A program made the position numbers and the translations under genes. This document shows positions 1 through 10,095 of a stretch of DNA of 64,000 bases, piece after piece. The DNA is from Siphonodentalium dalli (lineage: Eukaryota; Mollusca; Scaphopoda; Gadilida; Siphonodentaliidae), in assembly GCA_032622095.1 (NCBI GenBank), contig CP136062.1, positions 158,528,875 through 158,592,874 on the forward strand. Reading direction: 5' to 3'. Under the pieces are notes generated by a model. It searched no databases and was not told the origin of the DNA. It was given only the letters and a program-made list of their open reading frames with translations. The stretch's first letter is position 1; each line of letters opens with the position of its first letter.

Positions 1-132
1 ATTGTACAAACCACAAGCTATACAATTATATATCAAGTGCACCCGTTTAAGCATCACCAAGTTGCTTTCCATTACAAGACAATACTATTGTTGAATTCAC
101 AGTTTAATAAGAAACAATGCATTCCATTTCAG

Positions 133-186
133 TAATTGAACCATCACCACTGCCACCCACAGTGCGACCAACAACACCAGCGCCAG
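133..186 (+). CDS. Pro/Thr-rich linker mini-exon, unit U1
   Basis: A 54-bp phase 1-1 exon between acceptor 'ccatttcag' and donor 'ccag|gtatgt'. Completed by the G that ends the intact phase-1 donors seen here, it encodes VIEPSPLPPTVRPTTPAP. The composition (8 Pro and 3 Thr of 18, no Cys) is that of a stiff, probably O-glycosylated spacer between folded extracellular modules. It alternates with one TSR exon per genomic unit, giving an expected 90-residue linker-TSR period in the protein. An ATG at 117 is in the same frame but lies upstream of the polypyrimidine-AG acceptor, so I treat it as intronic. The splice sites and phase match are visible; the spacer role is inferred from composition. 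RNA evidence is needed to be sure it is used. Confidence 0.66.
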
Positions 187-2034
187 GTATGTTCAATAAA
201 ATTACTGCTAAAATACGGATTGCTGACCAGTTTCTGACAAGTGAGTCTGTGCACCATTACTTAGCAACGCAGTACAATATACATCAATTGTTAACTCGGC
301 AGTTGTCAGGTCACGGTGTTTAATCGCCCCACCCAAATATTGGTCAAAATGTTCAATAGTTAGAAAAGTGCCTCACACAACATTTGGTGGAAGTTTTACA
401 CAAGATATAGGTTGAAATTGTTCTCATTGTTTGATTTTCAGTGATTTGTGGGGAATTTGTTAAATTTATACCGACAGCAGTATGTTTTCCGACTTTTGTT
501 AAAAGACTGAAATGGCCACCAGTTGGAAATTTCCAACTTTCTTTAGGGGGAATATTTACGTGGCAACCGTTGGAAATATCCAATAGTTCGAAAGTTTGAG
601 GTACCAGCTGGAAACTCCAACCAACGGGGTAGGTTGCAAGAGCAACAGTGTGAACCTAGTAGTTTGGTTTGGTCAGGATCAATGGTGCAGTATACATTCC
701 AAGGTAGACACCCCAACGTGTACTTTCTAGCCACTTCCATGGTATTGTTTTAATTCAATTAAATTAGTTAACATTCTTATCAACATATATTTGTTCGACA
801 ATATTGGAATCAGTGGCATGTAAATGCAAATATTAATTGCAGTGGCTACAGGCAAACATTTAATATGTATGTATAATATTTGCATATAGAAATGGCATAA
901 TCATATGTATATCATCATATTTATCTCATATATCGGATTATTGTATTTTTTTCCAATTTTCCAATGTTTTTTCAATAATATCTACTAGATTAGATTATGC
1001 TGTATGGAACTGGTTCAGAATGGTGACTTCATTGTGTATTGCTCATGTTAACTTACCAATGGAGCTATGGAATATGCCACTCATGTGTTCCCAAAAATAG
1101 ATTTTACAAAATGTGGTATAAAAGTCACCATGTGGTGTTCTGGTCATATTTCAACAATCAATGCGCAGAACTGTGTATCTCTTTATCTCAAAGTGGTAGC
1201 CAAACTTGCTGCCAAAATATGGAAAATGGTAAATATTGCCCCAGCAGGCCATGTATTCGATTACAATCTGTGCTCGATGAATAAAAATGGTTATTCTGTC
1301 TTATTGACATTGAATACCAACATTTCTGATACACTTTGGTTAACTGTTCCTATTGTAGCCATTGATATTGCCAGAATTATTGGAATTTTCTCTCACAATC
1401 TTGCTATAAAAATAGGCAAAAAATCACTTTTAAGGTTTCGACCATTTATTCAAGTAAACTTAAACTGTCTTTGGTATCAAATGTGTTTATTGTTTTGACA
1501 AGACTTGAATGCATTACACTGAGGTGTTTTCAGACCAAATAATCAAGATGGCTTGAAAAATAGCAACCACATTTGGTAAAAACATTTGATTATTGCACAT
1601 ATATCTCAAAATGGTAGCAAATTGTGACTCACTTAGTTATTAAATATTTTAATTAATCAACTGACAACTGTATTCTATTCTGGTTGTCCCAGTGTCTTAT
1701 GGGCCGTGACAAACTGAATTTAAAGGATTCAGTATGTAACTTTGCCGAAAACATCTTTTGGGATGCTGGCCATTTTTTAACAGAAATGGACAGAACAATG
1801 AAATTGATCTGAAAGGGGCCATATTGTAAGGCTACTCTGCCCCAATAACATAAAAACTCTGGACCATTGGCAACCAAATTGATTGACTAATGTCAGGAAA
1901 ACAGTTTCATCCGTTTCGCATATAGCATGCCAGCAAGATGTAGAACTCTCTGACAGTACCTCTCCGTCAATTAACATATCCTTGAGTTATTGTGGAGAGC
2001 GAAAGCCACCCAGTGGTACACATGTACAATCCAC
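187..2034 (+). other. Intron, first part (U1; recurs in U2-U6)
   Basis: Intron between linker and TSR exons. It contains a cluster of three TTGGAA/TTCCAA palindromes (about 521-617) and AT-rich stretches. From about 1050 to 1650 there is mobile-element-like sequence with recurring 'caaaatggtagc' and 'caagatggct' motifs. ORFs of 81 and 143 codons overlap at 1039-1498 in two frames. They match no family I recognise, and U5 carries substitutions throughout them. I see no convincing exon. Confidence 0.6.
521..617. promoter_or_regulatory. Triplet of GGAAA-TTTCC-type palindromes
   Basis: Three related dyads lie about 40-48 bp apart: agttggaaatttccaact (521-538, a perfect 18-bp palindrome), gttggaaatatccaat (569-584) and gctggaaactccaac (607-621). 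The first contains GGAAATTTCC, which fits the general kappa-B pattern. The set recurs in every 7.4-kb unit and is absent from the 3,965-bp units. A regulatory role is speculation; it could equally be a feature of an inserted element. Confidence 0.25.
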
Positions 2035-2625
2035 ATAGGGCCATAGTGTTACTCTATATATATACATACATAACACATAAATGACCATGTAACCACTCGC
2101 TTTATATACATACACCTCACCCATGACCATACACCCACACTTGGGTATACTCGTACACCTCACAATTGACAATACAGCCACGAGTTACCATGCATGTACA
2201 CCATGTATACTCCTACTCTTCACTCATGCCACATATAGTCACCACATGTATATATATTCACCACATTCGTGATCATAGTGTCACCTCTTGTATAATATTC
2301 GCCTCAACATTGGCCATACAATCTCTCCATCTATATCAATTTGCCACACCATGGCGATATAGCCACTCAAGATATACATATACACTACAACCATAGCAGT
2401 AGCATCACTTATACACATCACCAAATGTAAAACATCCCTTCCATATCTACAAATACCCACAAACATGGCCATGCATACACTTCAGACTTGCATATACACC
2501 TAACTCGTGACAATTCAGCCACTCTATATATACCAAATTCGTGGTCATACAGCTACTCTTTGTTCAACTATCGACATTAGCCACTTAATATATACATGCA
2601 CTGTGTGTAATGATGTACACCTCGC
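2035..2625. repeat. Degenerate ~40-bp minisatellite (U1)
   Basis: About a dozen diverged tandem copies, each roughly 40-45 bp, built on 'cata-agccactc', then a TATA/TACA run, then 'cacctcac-catgac'. Copies within one unit differ far more from each other than the whole block differs between units. The minisatellite therefore decayed before the 7.4-kb amplification. Confidence 0.75.
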
Positions 2626-2650
2626 CCATCCCATATAATCACCACAGGTA

Positions 2651-3586
2651 CAAACCGACACCTCGCGATTGGTCCCATGGCTTTGGTCGATCCATTAATT
2701 TTAGTTTTTCCAAGGTAACCCTGTACGTCGTTGCCACCGATGTTGCCCGAAATATCGCCCAAGGTCATTTTCGGGTACTCGTGTTAAGGTCATGTTGGGT
2801 GGACAAAATAACCCAACATATTTCCCGTCCCGAGTTGACCATACATAACAAATTTCCCATCGATGTCACCGCTGACTACCGAGATATCGCCCAATGTCAT
2901 ATGTGGGTATCCGTTTCAAGGTCAAGGTCACCTCGGGCGGACAAACTGACCCGACGAAAATCTCCCGCGTCCCTTGGAAAGTACGAAATTTCGTCTCGAT
3001 ATCCCCAGTTTTGACCTGCCGTATATTTTCACTAAAGTAGATAAAAGCTCTTTAATAGCGACGCCTCATATACAAACGCTCATTAATTATCATGCGATTA
3101 ACCCATCAATCCACATTACGGTGGCAGTTGAAGGGTGAAGGAGTGGTCGCACGGGCTCGCAAATGGTCCGAGTGCATTGCCTGTTGTTTTTGCCCTTACA
3201 CAGCTAGTTTGGGTTCAATCGGCCCAGCCGTTTTCGTCTCGATATCCCCAGTTTCCGAGACGGTCAAATGCCGTATATTTTCACTAAAGTAAATAAACGC
3301 CCTTTAATAGCCACGCGTCATATACAAACGCTCATTAATTATCACGCGATTAACCCATCAATCCCCATGGCGGTGGTAGTTGAAGGGTGAATGTGTGGTC
3401 GCACGGGCTCGCGAATGGTCCGTTGACACTTTCCGTGACTTTTTACCCTTAGATAGGAAATTTGGGATCAATCGGTCGAGCCGTTTTCGAGTCTATAAAG
3501 GACACAAATATATACGGAAGTCTCAAACAATATAGTAGATTTATTATTCACGAGCAGTCAGCGTTCAGTGATTGTGACAAATAACG
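2651..3586. mobile_element. Composite mobile-element-like block (U1)
   Basis: This block is less AT-rich than its surroundings and is itself repeated twice over. A ~132-bp tandem duplication begins at about 2751 and 2884 ('atatcgccca'). A 252-bp tandem duplication begins at 3019 and 3271 ('ccgtatattttcactaaag'). It ends in 'gtctataaaggacacaaat' followed by the truncated TSR exon. It contains an AGGTCA direct repeat (caaggtcaaggtcacc, 2917-2932). No transposase is visible. I infer a non-autonomous insertion because it abuts an exon that has lost its 5' half. Confidence 0.5.
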
Positions 3587-3742
3587 TGTACAAAGAAATG
3601 TGGTGATGGACTAGAATACTATAAGGGAACTTGTACTAATCCTGCCCCGACAAATGGTGGTAAACAATATCATGGTATCAGCATGAAGAGTGCAACGTGT
3701 AATACACAATCTTGTATTGTTCCAGTTGTGTACAAAATGTAA
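3587..3742 (+). pseudogene. 5'-truncated TSR exon (U1)
   Basis: In frame from 3587 the sequence encodes the cysteine half of a TSR: CTKKCGDGLEYYKGTC, then NPAPTNGG, then CNTQSC, then IVPVVYKM and a TAA at 3740-3742. The WxxW half is missing. An in-frame TGA lies at 3575, and the composite mobile-element block runs up to the break. The expected phase-1 acceptor cannot be formed: the nearest 'ttcag' (3568) leads to stops in all frames, and 'acaaag' (3595) would give phase 0. The donor position reads 'ccag|ttgtgt' rather than GT. It resembles exon E (54000) in CxxxCGxGLxYYKxTC. Most likely it is an exon killed by insertion before the array expanded. Use as an alternative last exon is possible but unsupported. 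Confidence 0.7.
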
Positions 3743-4155
3743 CAGCACCACACATGCATCACCATTTGGAAGTATAAGAAAGCCATCATTTTCATTAACT
3801 ATCAACCAGCATGTTGTTACGAAGTTAAAGTCTGAGACTGAATCATTGTTTATAATGCACTTCAACTCGGGTTATTTACAAATATAGCCCATAGCATATA
3901 TAACATTCATATTATGCATGTCACACTTGGATTAGTAAGTGGAGGTTATAAGTTTAAAGGTGGTACCATGTTTGGAATATGTAGCACTTTATCATAAAGC
4001 AACTTAACTGGCAACTGAGTTGAGACAGTGATGAAACTTTGTTATTAGGTCTGAATTACAAGTGTAGATTATATAGTTATATGCAGAAACCCTATAACAA
4101 TACTGAAAGACTGTTCTTCCCTTATAAATATTTGAATGTGTTTTCTCTCGTGCAG
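3743..4155 (+). other. Intron between dead and live TSR exons (U1; recurs in U2-U6)
   Basis: AT-rich sequence ending in the pyrimidine-rich acceptor 'tttctctcgtgcag'. I see no further exon or known element. ORFs in other frames here are short and have no family signature. Confidence 0.6.
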
Positions 4156-4371
4156 TTAAAGGAAATTGGGGTGCGTGGTCACCAGTCGAGCCAGAAGGAC
4201 CAGGTTACCCTACAGACGGTAATAACGATGGACCTAAATGTAGTGCTAAATGTGGAGGTGGAGTGCAGAAATGGACCCGATCTTGTAACAAGCCAGCACC
4301 ATTGAATGGCGGTGCAAATTGTGTAGGAAATACAATGAAATCGAAATCATGCAACACTAAGCTATGTCCAG
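4156..4371 (+). CDS. TSR (thrombospondin type-1 repeat) exon T, unit U1
   Basis: A 216-bp phase 1-1 exon (72 codons) between acceptor 'ctctcgtgcag' and donor 'ccag|gttagt'. It encodes exactly one TSR: NWGAWSPV near residues 3-10, a 20-residue Pro/Gly/Asp/Asn-rich insertion, then CSAKCGGGVQKWTRSC, NKPAPLNGG, C, and CNTKLCP at the end. All six TSR cysteines and the Arg layer (WTRSC) are present. WxxW is the established site of C-mannosylation. The residue before Cys2 is Lys, so the POFUT2 O-fucosylation sequon (Ser/Thr there) is absent. TSRs mediate extracellular matrix and receptor binding; the specific protein cannot be named. Linker exons lie on both sides. The sequence looks identical in U1-U5, but so are the introns, so identity alone is not evidence of selection. 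Confidence 0.9.
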
Positions 4372-5624
4372 GTTAGTTCACCCAGTTACCACATATTAAA
4401 CTTTTATGTTTTACTAACAACGATATTGTTCTGTACATTAGTTTTTCCCAGATAAGATTAAGAGAAGTTTTTAAAAGGGTGAATGGATATTTGGAGTGGT
4501 TGTATTAAAACACTGACATATAACTCACCTTATATACACAGGTACTTCAATTATTTTAATCTCCATATATTTCTAAGAACAATTTCGATGATGTAATCTT
4601 TCTCCAATGTTTACCTGTTTTACTGGACTTTGATTGATAATGTAACAGAACTGTCCCAATGTTGACATAACTCTCGTTTTGACACACGGAATCTGGTCGT
4701 TGGAGTGTTATTTTTAATAGAAATAATAACATTTCTGATCTATGTGTGGCATAATGAGCAGTTCTGTGAAGACACGAGTACCTTAAATTGTTCATGTTAA
4801 TTATATCAAAGCAAAATATTCATTGTTTGTTATTTTTTAATGATAATTTGTGATGTTAATAGTTAACAAAATCAAATGACCTCACCCTGCTCTTTCATAT
4901 TATGTTTACTTATGGTCATATTAAGGGATATGTTTTCTTAACATTACAGTATCCCACACACATTTCATAGATGTTTGAAAAGGGGGGATATTTGAAGTGG
5001 CTGTATTAAAACTCATAGTAACACAGGAGAGACTATTTTGTGAATAAGGTTATTAATACTGTGTGGGGATCAATAACAAAGGGGTGTGTAGCCTATATTT
5101 GTAGGCTGATGAACTGATAGATATCAACGTAGTAGAACAAGATAGTTTATGTTGTTTGAGGCTCAATAACCAGTGAGTGGTGGTATATGTGGTTGTTGCT
5201 CAGCTCACGAGATTCGCAATTCAAGCATTCAAAATATAGTAATAATTTTATTGAAATGTCTCGTCTCATAAATTTTTAGACAAATTAATCTCTGCTTGGC
5301 CAATTGCTGAATTTGGTCGTCGAATAAGTGTGTTCATATGCCATGTCCTCAATGATGATACCTTCTTTACAGACGTTCATGCGCATTACTATTCGTGTTA
5401 TATCAATGTTGCCAACACATGCGTCCCTTAAATATTTCATGTTAATAGATTATTGCACAATATTCATATATATCTTTATTTCCTCCATCTAGGAGAGTAT
5501 GATTTACAAAATTATAACATAGTAATATAGAAAGGAAAATAGATAATTATTCCCGCCACTATGAGGCACAAGCACTCATCCAATCAACCTAGCACGGGCA
5601 CACAATCTCATCAGCATGCATCCT
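4372..5624 (+). other. Intron downstream of exon T (U1; recurs in all units and in the 3,965-bp array)
   Basis: Noncoding. It contains an old internal duplication: 'ggatatttggagtggttgtattaaaac' -like sequence at about 4482 recurs as 'ggatatttgaagtggctgtat' at about 4986. From about 4592 onward this intron is also the left part of each 3,965-bp unit, so the two arrays share it. No exon seen. Confidence 0.6.
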
Positions 5625-5935
5625 AATCCATGTATACACATATACATACAAAAGTATATACATACATACACACGCACACCCTCCCTCACACATAAACACC
5701 CTTACATACACACATGTATACATACGTCCATACAACACAAATATAAACCTTATTTACACTGGTGCACAATCATGTTGTGGGGTTAAGGAGACGATCACTC
5801 GATCTTTTCGACAATCCCGGGCGCTTTGCGCCCACCCACTCTCTCATGCACAATCATACTTATGCACACACAGGCGCGCACACAAGCGTCCACTTACACG
5901 CGCACACATATATATACTCAACTACAAAAACAACG
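5625..5935. repeat. TACA/CA-rich low-complexity block (U1)
   Basis: Imperfect (TACA)n and (CA)n tracts, including alternating purine-pyrimidine 'cacgcgcacacatatatata'. Apparent ORFs through it have a low-complexity His/Thr/Tyr composition; the longest, in some copies, relies on a TTG start. I do not regard them as genes. Confidence 0.7.
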
Positions 5936-6603
5936 AACAAAATATACCTGGATTGATGCCCAGTATTTTTGTATAAGAAAATGCCTATAAGGTACCGTCC
6001 CTTAGTTGATTACTACCACACATGCAGGCAAACATTCACAAGAGATATGCAGGACATGCCGAAACACGGAATTCACGGGGAACTGAATGAAAGATAATCG
6101 ACTTGAGTTAGTCAGTTTATAGTAAACGTGGTCAAATGTTCACCAGTAATTTAAGTAAACTCACACTTTTCTCAATATAACTCATAACAATTTAGACACG
6201 GAATGGGCAGGAGCCGGGACCAAAGAATCATTTTGCACCAATACCACTTAATCAACTCGAACGGCGGCGGTGGATATTCTAGTTAAGAACATGCGTGTAT
6301 CAGTATCTACAGATCTACTGTGTGTGACCCACATTATGTGAGTAGAGGAGGGATGCCCTATAGCAGAAGAGTCCACAATTAGAGGTACCATGTCTTACCT
6401 ACCGGAAGCTGACATAAGCTAATGATAGGTAGAGCACTCTGCTGTATAGGCAGTTTCTGATATAGTCATAAAGAGTAGGAAAATAAAAGATAGCAGAAAC
6501 CCAGAGAACACATAAAAATTTCGTGTTATGATTTATATTTCATAATAATATTTAATTTAATCATTGTATGATAACGTTATGTGAAAAAGAAATAATCAAA
6601 AAA
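5936..6603 (+). other. Intron sequence without recognised content (U1; recurs in U2-U5, partly in U6 and the second array)
   Basis: Noncoding. It contains a 24-base stretch between two AATCA repeats (about 6228-6256) that is deleted in second-array copies 1 and 2 but kept in copy 3. Homology to the second array ends at 6318. I see no exon, RNA gene or clear mobile element. Confidence 0.55.
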
Positions 6604-6851
6604 GCGAGGCCATATGTCGCCTCGCATATATAAGAGAATGCATTGGCCTAAAAAAATCATTTTTTACACTTTTTACCATTTTTTCTTACATTCTTTAACA
6701 ATTTTATAATTTTTTCTCACATTTTTTAACAATTTTTATAATATATTTCTACATTCTTTGACATATTTTTAATATGTGTTAAGCCAATGCATTCTCTTAT
6801 ATATGCGAGGCGACCTATGGTCGACTCGCATATATACGAGAATGCATTGGC
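6604..6851. mobile_element. Foldback / MITE-like inverted-repeat element (U1)
   Basis: A 30-bp perfect inverted repeat (arms 6618-6647 and 6783-6812, core 'gagaatgcattggc'), extending with mismatches to about 6610/6820, flanks an AT-rich 'aacaatttt' interior. The right arm is repeated again inverted at 6819-6851. This makes a second hairpin with ~33-bp arms, two mismatches and a 3-base loop (6783-6851). The left end holds a shorter hairpin, gcgaggc...gcctcgc (6604-6625). No coding capacity. The structure fits a non-autonomous foldback element; no target-site duplication is obvious. Confidence 0.65.
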
Positions 6852-7577
6852 ACAGGGCCGTTATGTTGGGTAAAGGGTTAAACCCTTCTACTCGTTGAAC
6901 TCCTGTATAGGTATCTAGTGCAAAAGGCAACAAAGGCAAAGTATTATATTAGATTCTCCTAATTATGCAATTATAGATATATGACATGTATCTCAAGTTT
7001 CGAAACTAAACACTATGCTATTATTTTATTTGAACTTGAAGTTGAATTTGAGCAATGTATTATATATTTTCATTGTATACCTGTCCACAGCACCGCTTGC
7101 GCAATGTCAGTAATTGCGGTGTCCCTGTTTTTATGACGGTGTGACAGAGGCAGACACATTACATAAGCATTCCTTTTCCTGTCACAACTCAATCAATACT
7201 CCCTCCTTTGAATAAGTCCAATGAGCAGTTGTTGGCTCATTTTGCCAAGGACACGACACAACTTTGCTGTTAAAAATTAAACATTGCTTGATCGCTACAA
7301 AATATGGCTGCAGGGTTGTCTTCAGCATGAGCAGTGGGTCATTCACCTGTGATTTTCCCTCAACTTTGATCAAAATCGAAGCGTCTGCGGTCGCACTTAA
7401 TGTGACTATATAGTTTTTGAGTCTCGTCGGCAACACCTCTTGACCATTGTACAAACCACAAGCTATACAATTATATATCAAGTGCACCCGTTTAAGCATC
7501 ACCAAGTTGCTTTCCATTACAAGACAATACTATTGTTGAATTCACAGTTTAATAAGAAACAATGCATTCCATTTCAG
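6852..7577 (+). other. Intron preceding the next linker exon, with a conserved antisense ORF (U1/U2 boundary; recurs in U2-U5)
   Basis: A 111-codon ATG-to-stop ORF lies on the minus strand at 7182-7517. Copies are at 14627-14962, 22072-22407, 29520-29855 and 36992-37327, with a 3'-truncated view at 1-72. Its product begins MESNLVMLKRVHLIYNC and matches no family I recognise. It is identical in five units, but the flanking noncoding DNA is equally conserved, so there is no evidence of selection. It could be a transposon fragment or chance. The rest is AT-rich with a small AAGGGTT-A-AACCCTT hairpin near 6876. Confidence 0.3.
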
Positions 7578-7631
7578 TAATTGAACCATCACCACTGCCA
7601 CCCACAGTGCGACCAACAACACCAGCGCCAG
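7578..7631 (+). CDS. Pro/Thr-rich linker mini-exon, unit U2
   Basis: Same 54-bp exon and splice sites as at 133-186. The coding sequence is unchanged. Confidence 0.66.
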
Positions 7632-9479
7632 GTATGTTCAATAAAATTACTGCTAAAATACGGATTGCTGACCAGTTTCTGACAAGTGAGTCTGTGCACC
7701 ATTACTTAGCAACGCAGTACAATATACATCAATTGTTAACTCGGCAGTTGTCAGGTCACGGTGTTTAATCGCCCCACCCAAATATTGGTCAAAATGTTCA
7801 ATAGTTAGAAAAGTGCCTCACACAACATTTGGTGGAAGTTTTACACAAGATATAGGTTGAAATTGTTCTCATTGTTTGATTTTCAGTGATTTGTGGGGAA
7901 TTTGTTAAATTTATACCGACAGCAGTATGTTTTCCGACTTTTGTTAAAAGACTGAAATGGCCACCAGTTGGAAATTTCCAACTTTCTTTAGGGGGAATAT
8001 TTACGTGGCAACCGTTGGAAATATCCAATAGTTCGAAAGTTTGAGGTACCAGCTGGAAACTCCAACCAACGGGGTAGGTTGCAAGAGCAACAGTGTGAAC
8101 CTAGTAGTTTGGTTTGGTCAGGATCAATGGTGCAGTATACATTCCAAGGTAGACACCCCAACGTGTACTTTCTAGCCACTTCCATGGTATTGTTTTAATT
8201 CAATTAAATTAGTTAACATTCTTATCAACATATATTTGTTCGACAATATTGGAATCAGTGGCATGTAAATGCAAATATTAATTGCAGTGGCTACAGGCAA
8301 ACATTTAATATGTATGTATAATATTTGCATATAGAAATGGCATAATCATATGTATATCATCATATTTATCTCATATATCGGATTATTGTATTTTTTTCCA
8401 ATTTTCCAATGTTTTTTCAATAATATCTACTAGATTAGATTATGCTGTATGGAACTGGTTCAGAATGGTGACTTCATTGTGTATTGCTCATGTTAACTTA
8501 CCAATGGAGCTATGGAATATGCCACTCATGTGTTCCCAAAAATAGATTTTACAAAATGTGGTATAAAAGTCACCATGTGGTGTTCTGGTCATATTTCAAC
8601 AATCAATGCGCAGAACTGTGTATCTCTTTATCTCAAAGTGGTAGCCAAACTTGCTGCCAAAATATGGAAAATGGTAAATATTGCCCCAGCAGGCCATGTA
8701 TTCGATTACAATCTGTGCTCGATGAATAAAAATGGTTATTCTGTCTTATTGACATTGAATACCAACATTTCTGATACACTTTGGTTAACTGTTCCTATTG
8801 TAGCCATTGATATTGCCAGAATTATTGGAATTTTCTCTCACAATCTTGCTATAAAAATAGGCAAAAAATCACTTTTAAGGTTTCGACCATTTATTCAAGT
8901 AAACTTAAACTGTCTTTGGTATCAAATGTGTTTATTGTTTTGACAAGACTTGAATGCATTACACTGAGGTGTTTTCAGACCAAATAATCAAGATGGCTTG
9001 AAAAATAGCAACCACATTTGGTAAAAACATTTGATTATTGCACATATATCTCAAAATGGTAGCAAATTGTGACTCACTTAGTTATTAAATATTTTAATTA
9101 ATCAACTGACAACTGTATTCTATTCTGGTTGTCCCAGTGTCTTATGGGCCGTGACAAACTGAATTTAAAGGATTCAGTATGTAACTTTGCCGAAAACATC
9201 TTTTGGGATGCTGGCCATTTTTTAACAGAAATGGACAGAACAATGAAATTGATCTGAAAGGGGCCATATTGTAAGGCTACTCTGCCCCAATAACATAAAA
9301 ACTCTGGACCATTGGCAACCAAATTGATTGACTAATGTCAGGAAAACAGTTTCATCCGTTTCGCATATAGCATGCCAGCAAGATGTAGAACTCTCTGACA
9401 GTACCTCTCCGTCAATTAACATATCCTTGAGTTATTGTGGAGAGCGAAAGCCACCCAGTGGTACACATGTACAATCCAC

Positions 9480-10070
9480 ATAGGGCCATAGTGTTACTCT
9501 ATATATATACATACATAACACATAAATGACCATGTAACCACTCGCTTTATATACATACACCTCACCCATGACCATACACCCACACTTGGGTATACTCGTA
9601 CACCTCACAATTGACAATACAGCCACGAGTTACCATGCATGTACACCATGTATACTCCTACTCTTCACTCATGCCACATATAGTCACCACATGTATATAT
9701 ATTCACCACATTCGTGATCATAGTGTCACCTCTTGTATAATATTCGCCTCAACATTGGCCATACAATCTCTCCATCTATATCAATTTGCCACACCATGGC
9801 GATATAGCCACTCAAGATATACATATACACTACAACCATAGCAGTAGCATCACTTATACACATCACCAAATGTAAAACATCCCTTCCATATCTACAAATA
9901 CCCACAAACATGGCCATGCATACACTTCAGACTTGCATATACACCTAACTCGTGACAATTCAGCCACTCTATATATACCAAATTCGTGGTCATACAGCTA
10001 CTCTTTGTTCAACTATCGACATTAGCCACTTAATATATACATGCACTGTGTGTAATGATGTACACCTCGC
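9480..10070. repeat. Degenerate ~40-bp minisatellite (U2)
   Basis: Unit U2 copy of the block at 2035-2625, essentially identical. Confidence 0.75.
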
Positions 10071-10095
10071 CCATCCCATATAATCACCACAGGTA

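Larger units (their letters stand above)
1..7445 (+). repeat. 7.4-kb exon-bearing tandem unit U1
   Basis: The sequence beginning at 1 restarts at 7446, 14891, 22336, 29784 and 37256, which defines a head-to-tail array with a 7,445-bp period. The phase is arbitrary because the window starts inside a unit. Order within the unit: linker exon, repeat-filled intron, TSR half-exon, intact TSR exon, low-complexity block, foldback element. U1 and U2 differ at only a few bases that I noticed (for example near 3978 versus 11423, and near 6518 versus 13959). This implies very recent duplication or ongoing homogenisation of introns as well as exons. Confidence 0.97.

Noticed and set aside
117-323. ORF starting at the ATG at 117 as a possible first coding exon.
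   Set aside because: The ATG sits upstream of a clear acceptor at 132, and the following residues do not form a signal peptide. The phase 1-1 linker exon is the simpler reading.
1039-1498. Overlapping ORFs of 81 and 143 codons, the first with a Cys-rich stretch (CCQNMENGKYCPSRPC) slightly like a TSR end.
   Set aside because: No WxxW, no CxxxCGGG core and no fitting splice sites. The two frames overlap and lie in mobile-element-like sequence, and U5 carries substitutions throughout. Treated as noncoding.
2610-3014. 134-codon ORF over the composite block.
   Set aside because: It is the translation of the ~132-bp tandem duplication (a multiple of 3, so the frame stays open). No family signature and no splice context.
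5625-5935. Possible Z-DNA-forming tract (CACGCGCACACATATATATA).
   Set aside because: Short and imperfect. Ordinary microsatellite decay explains it, so it is not reported as a finding.
6870-6895. GGGTTAAACCC resembling telomeric repeat sequence.
   Set aside because: A single small dyad without tandem TTAGGG units; not an interstitial telomere.
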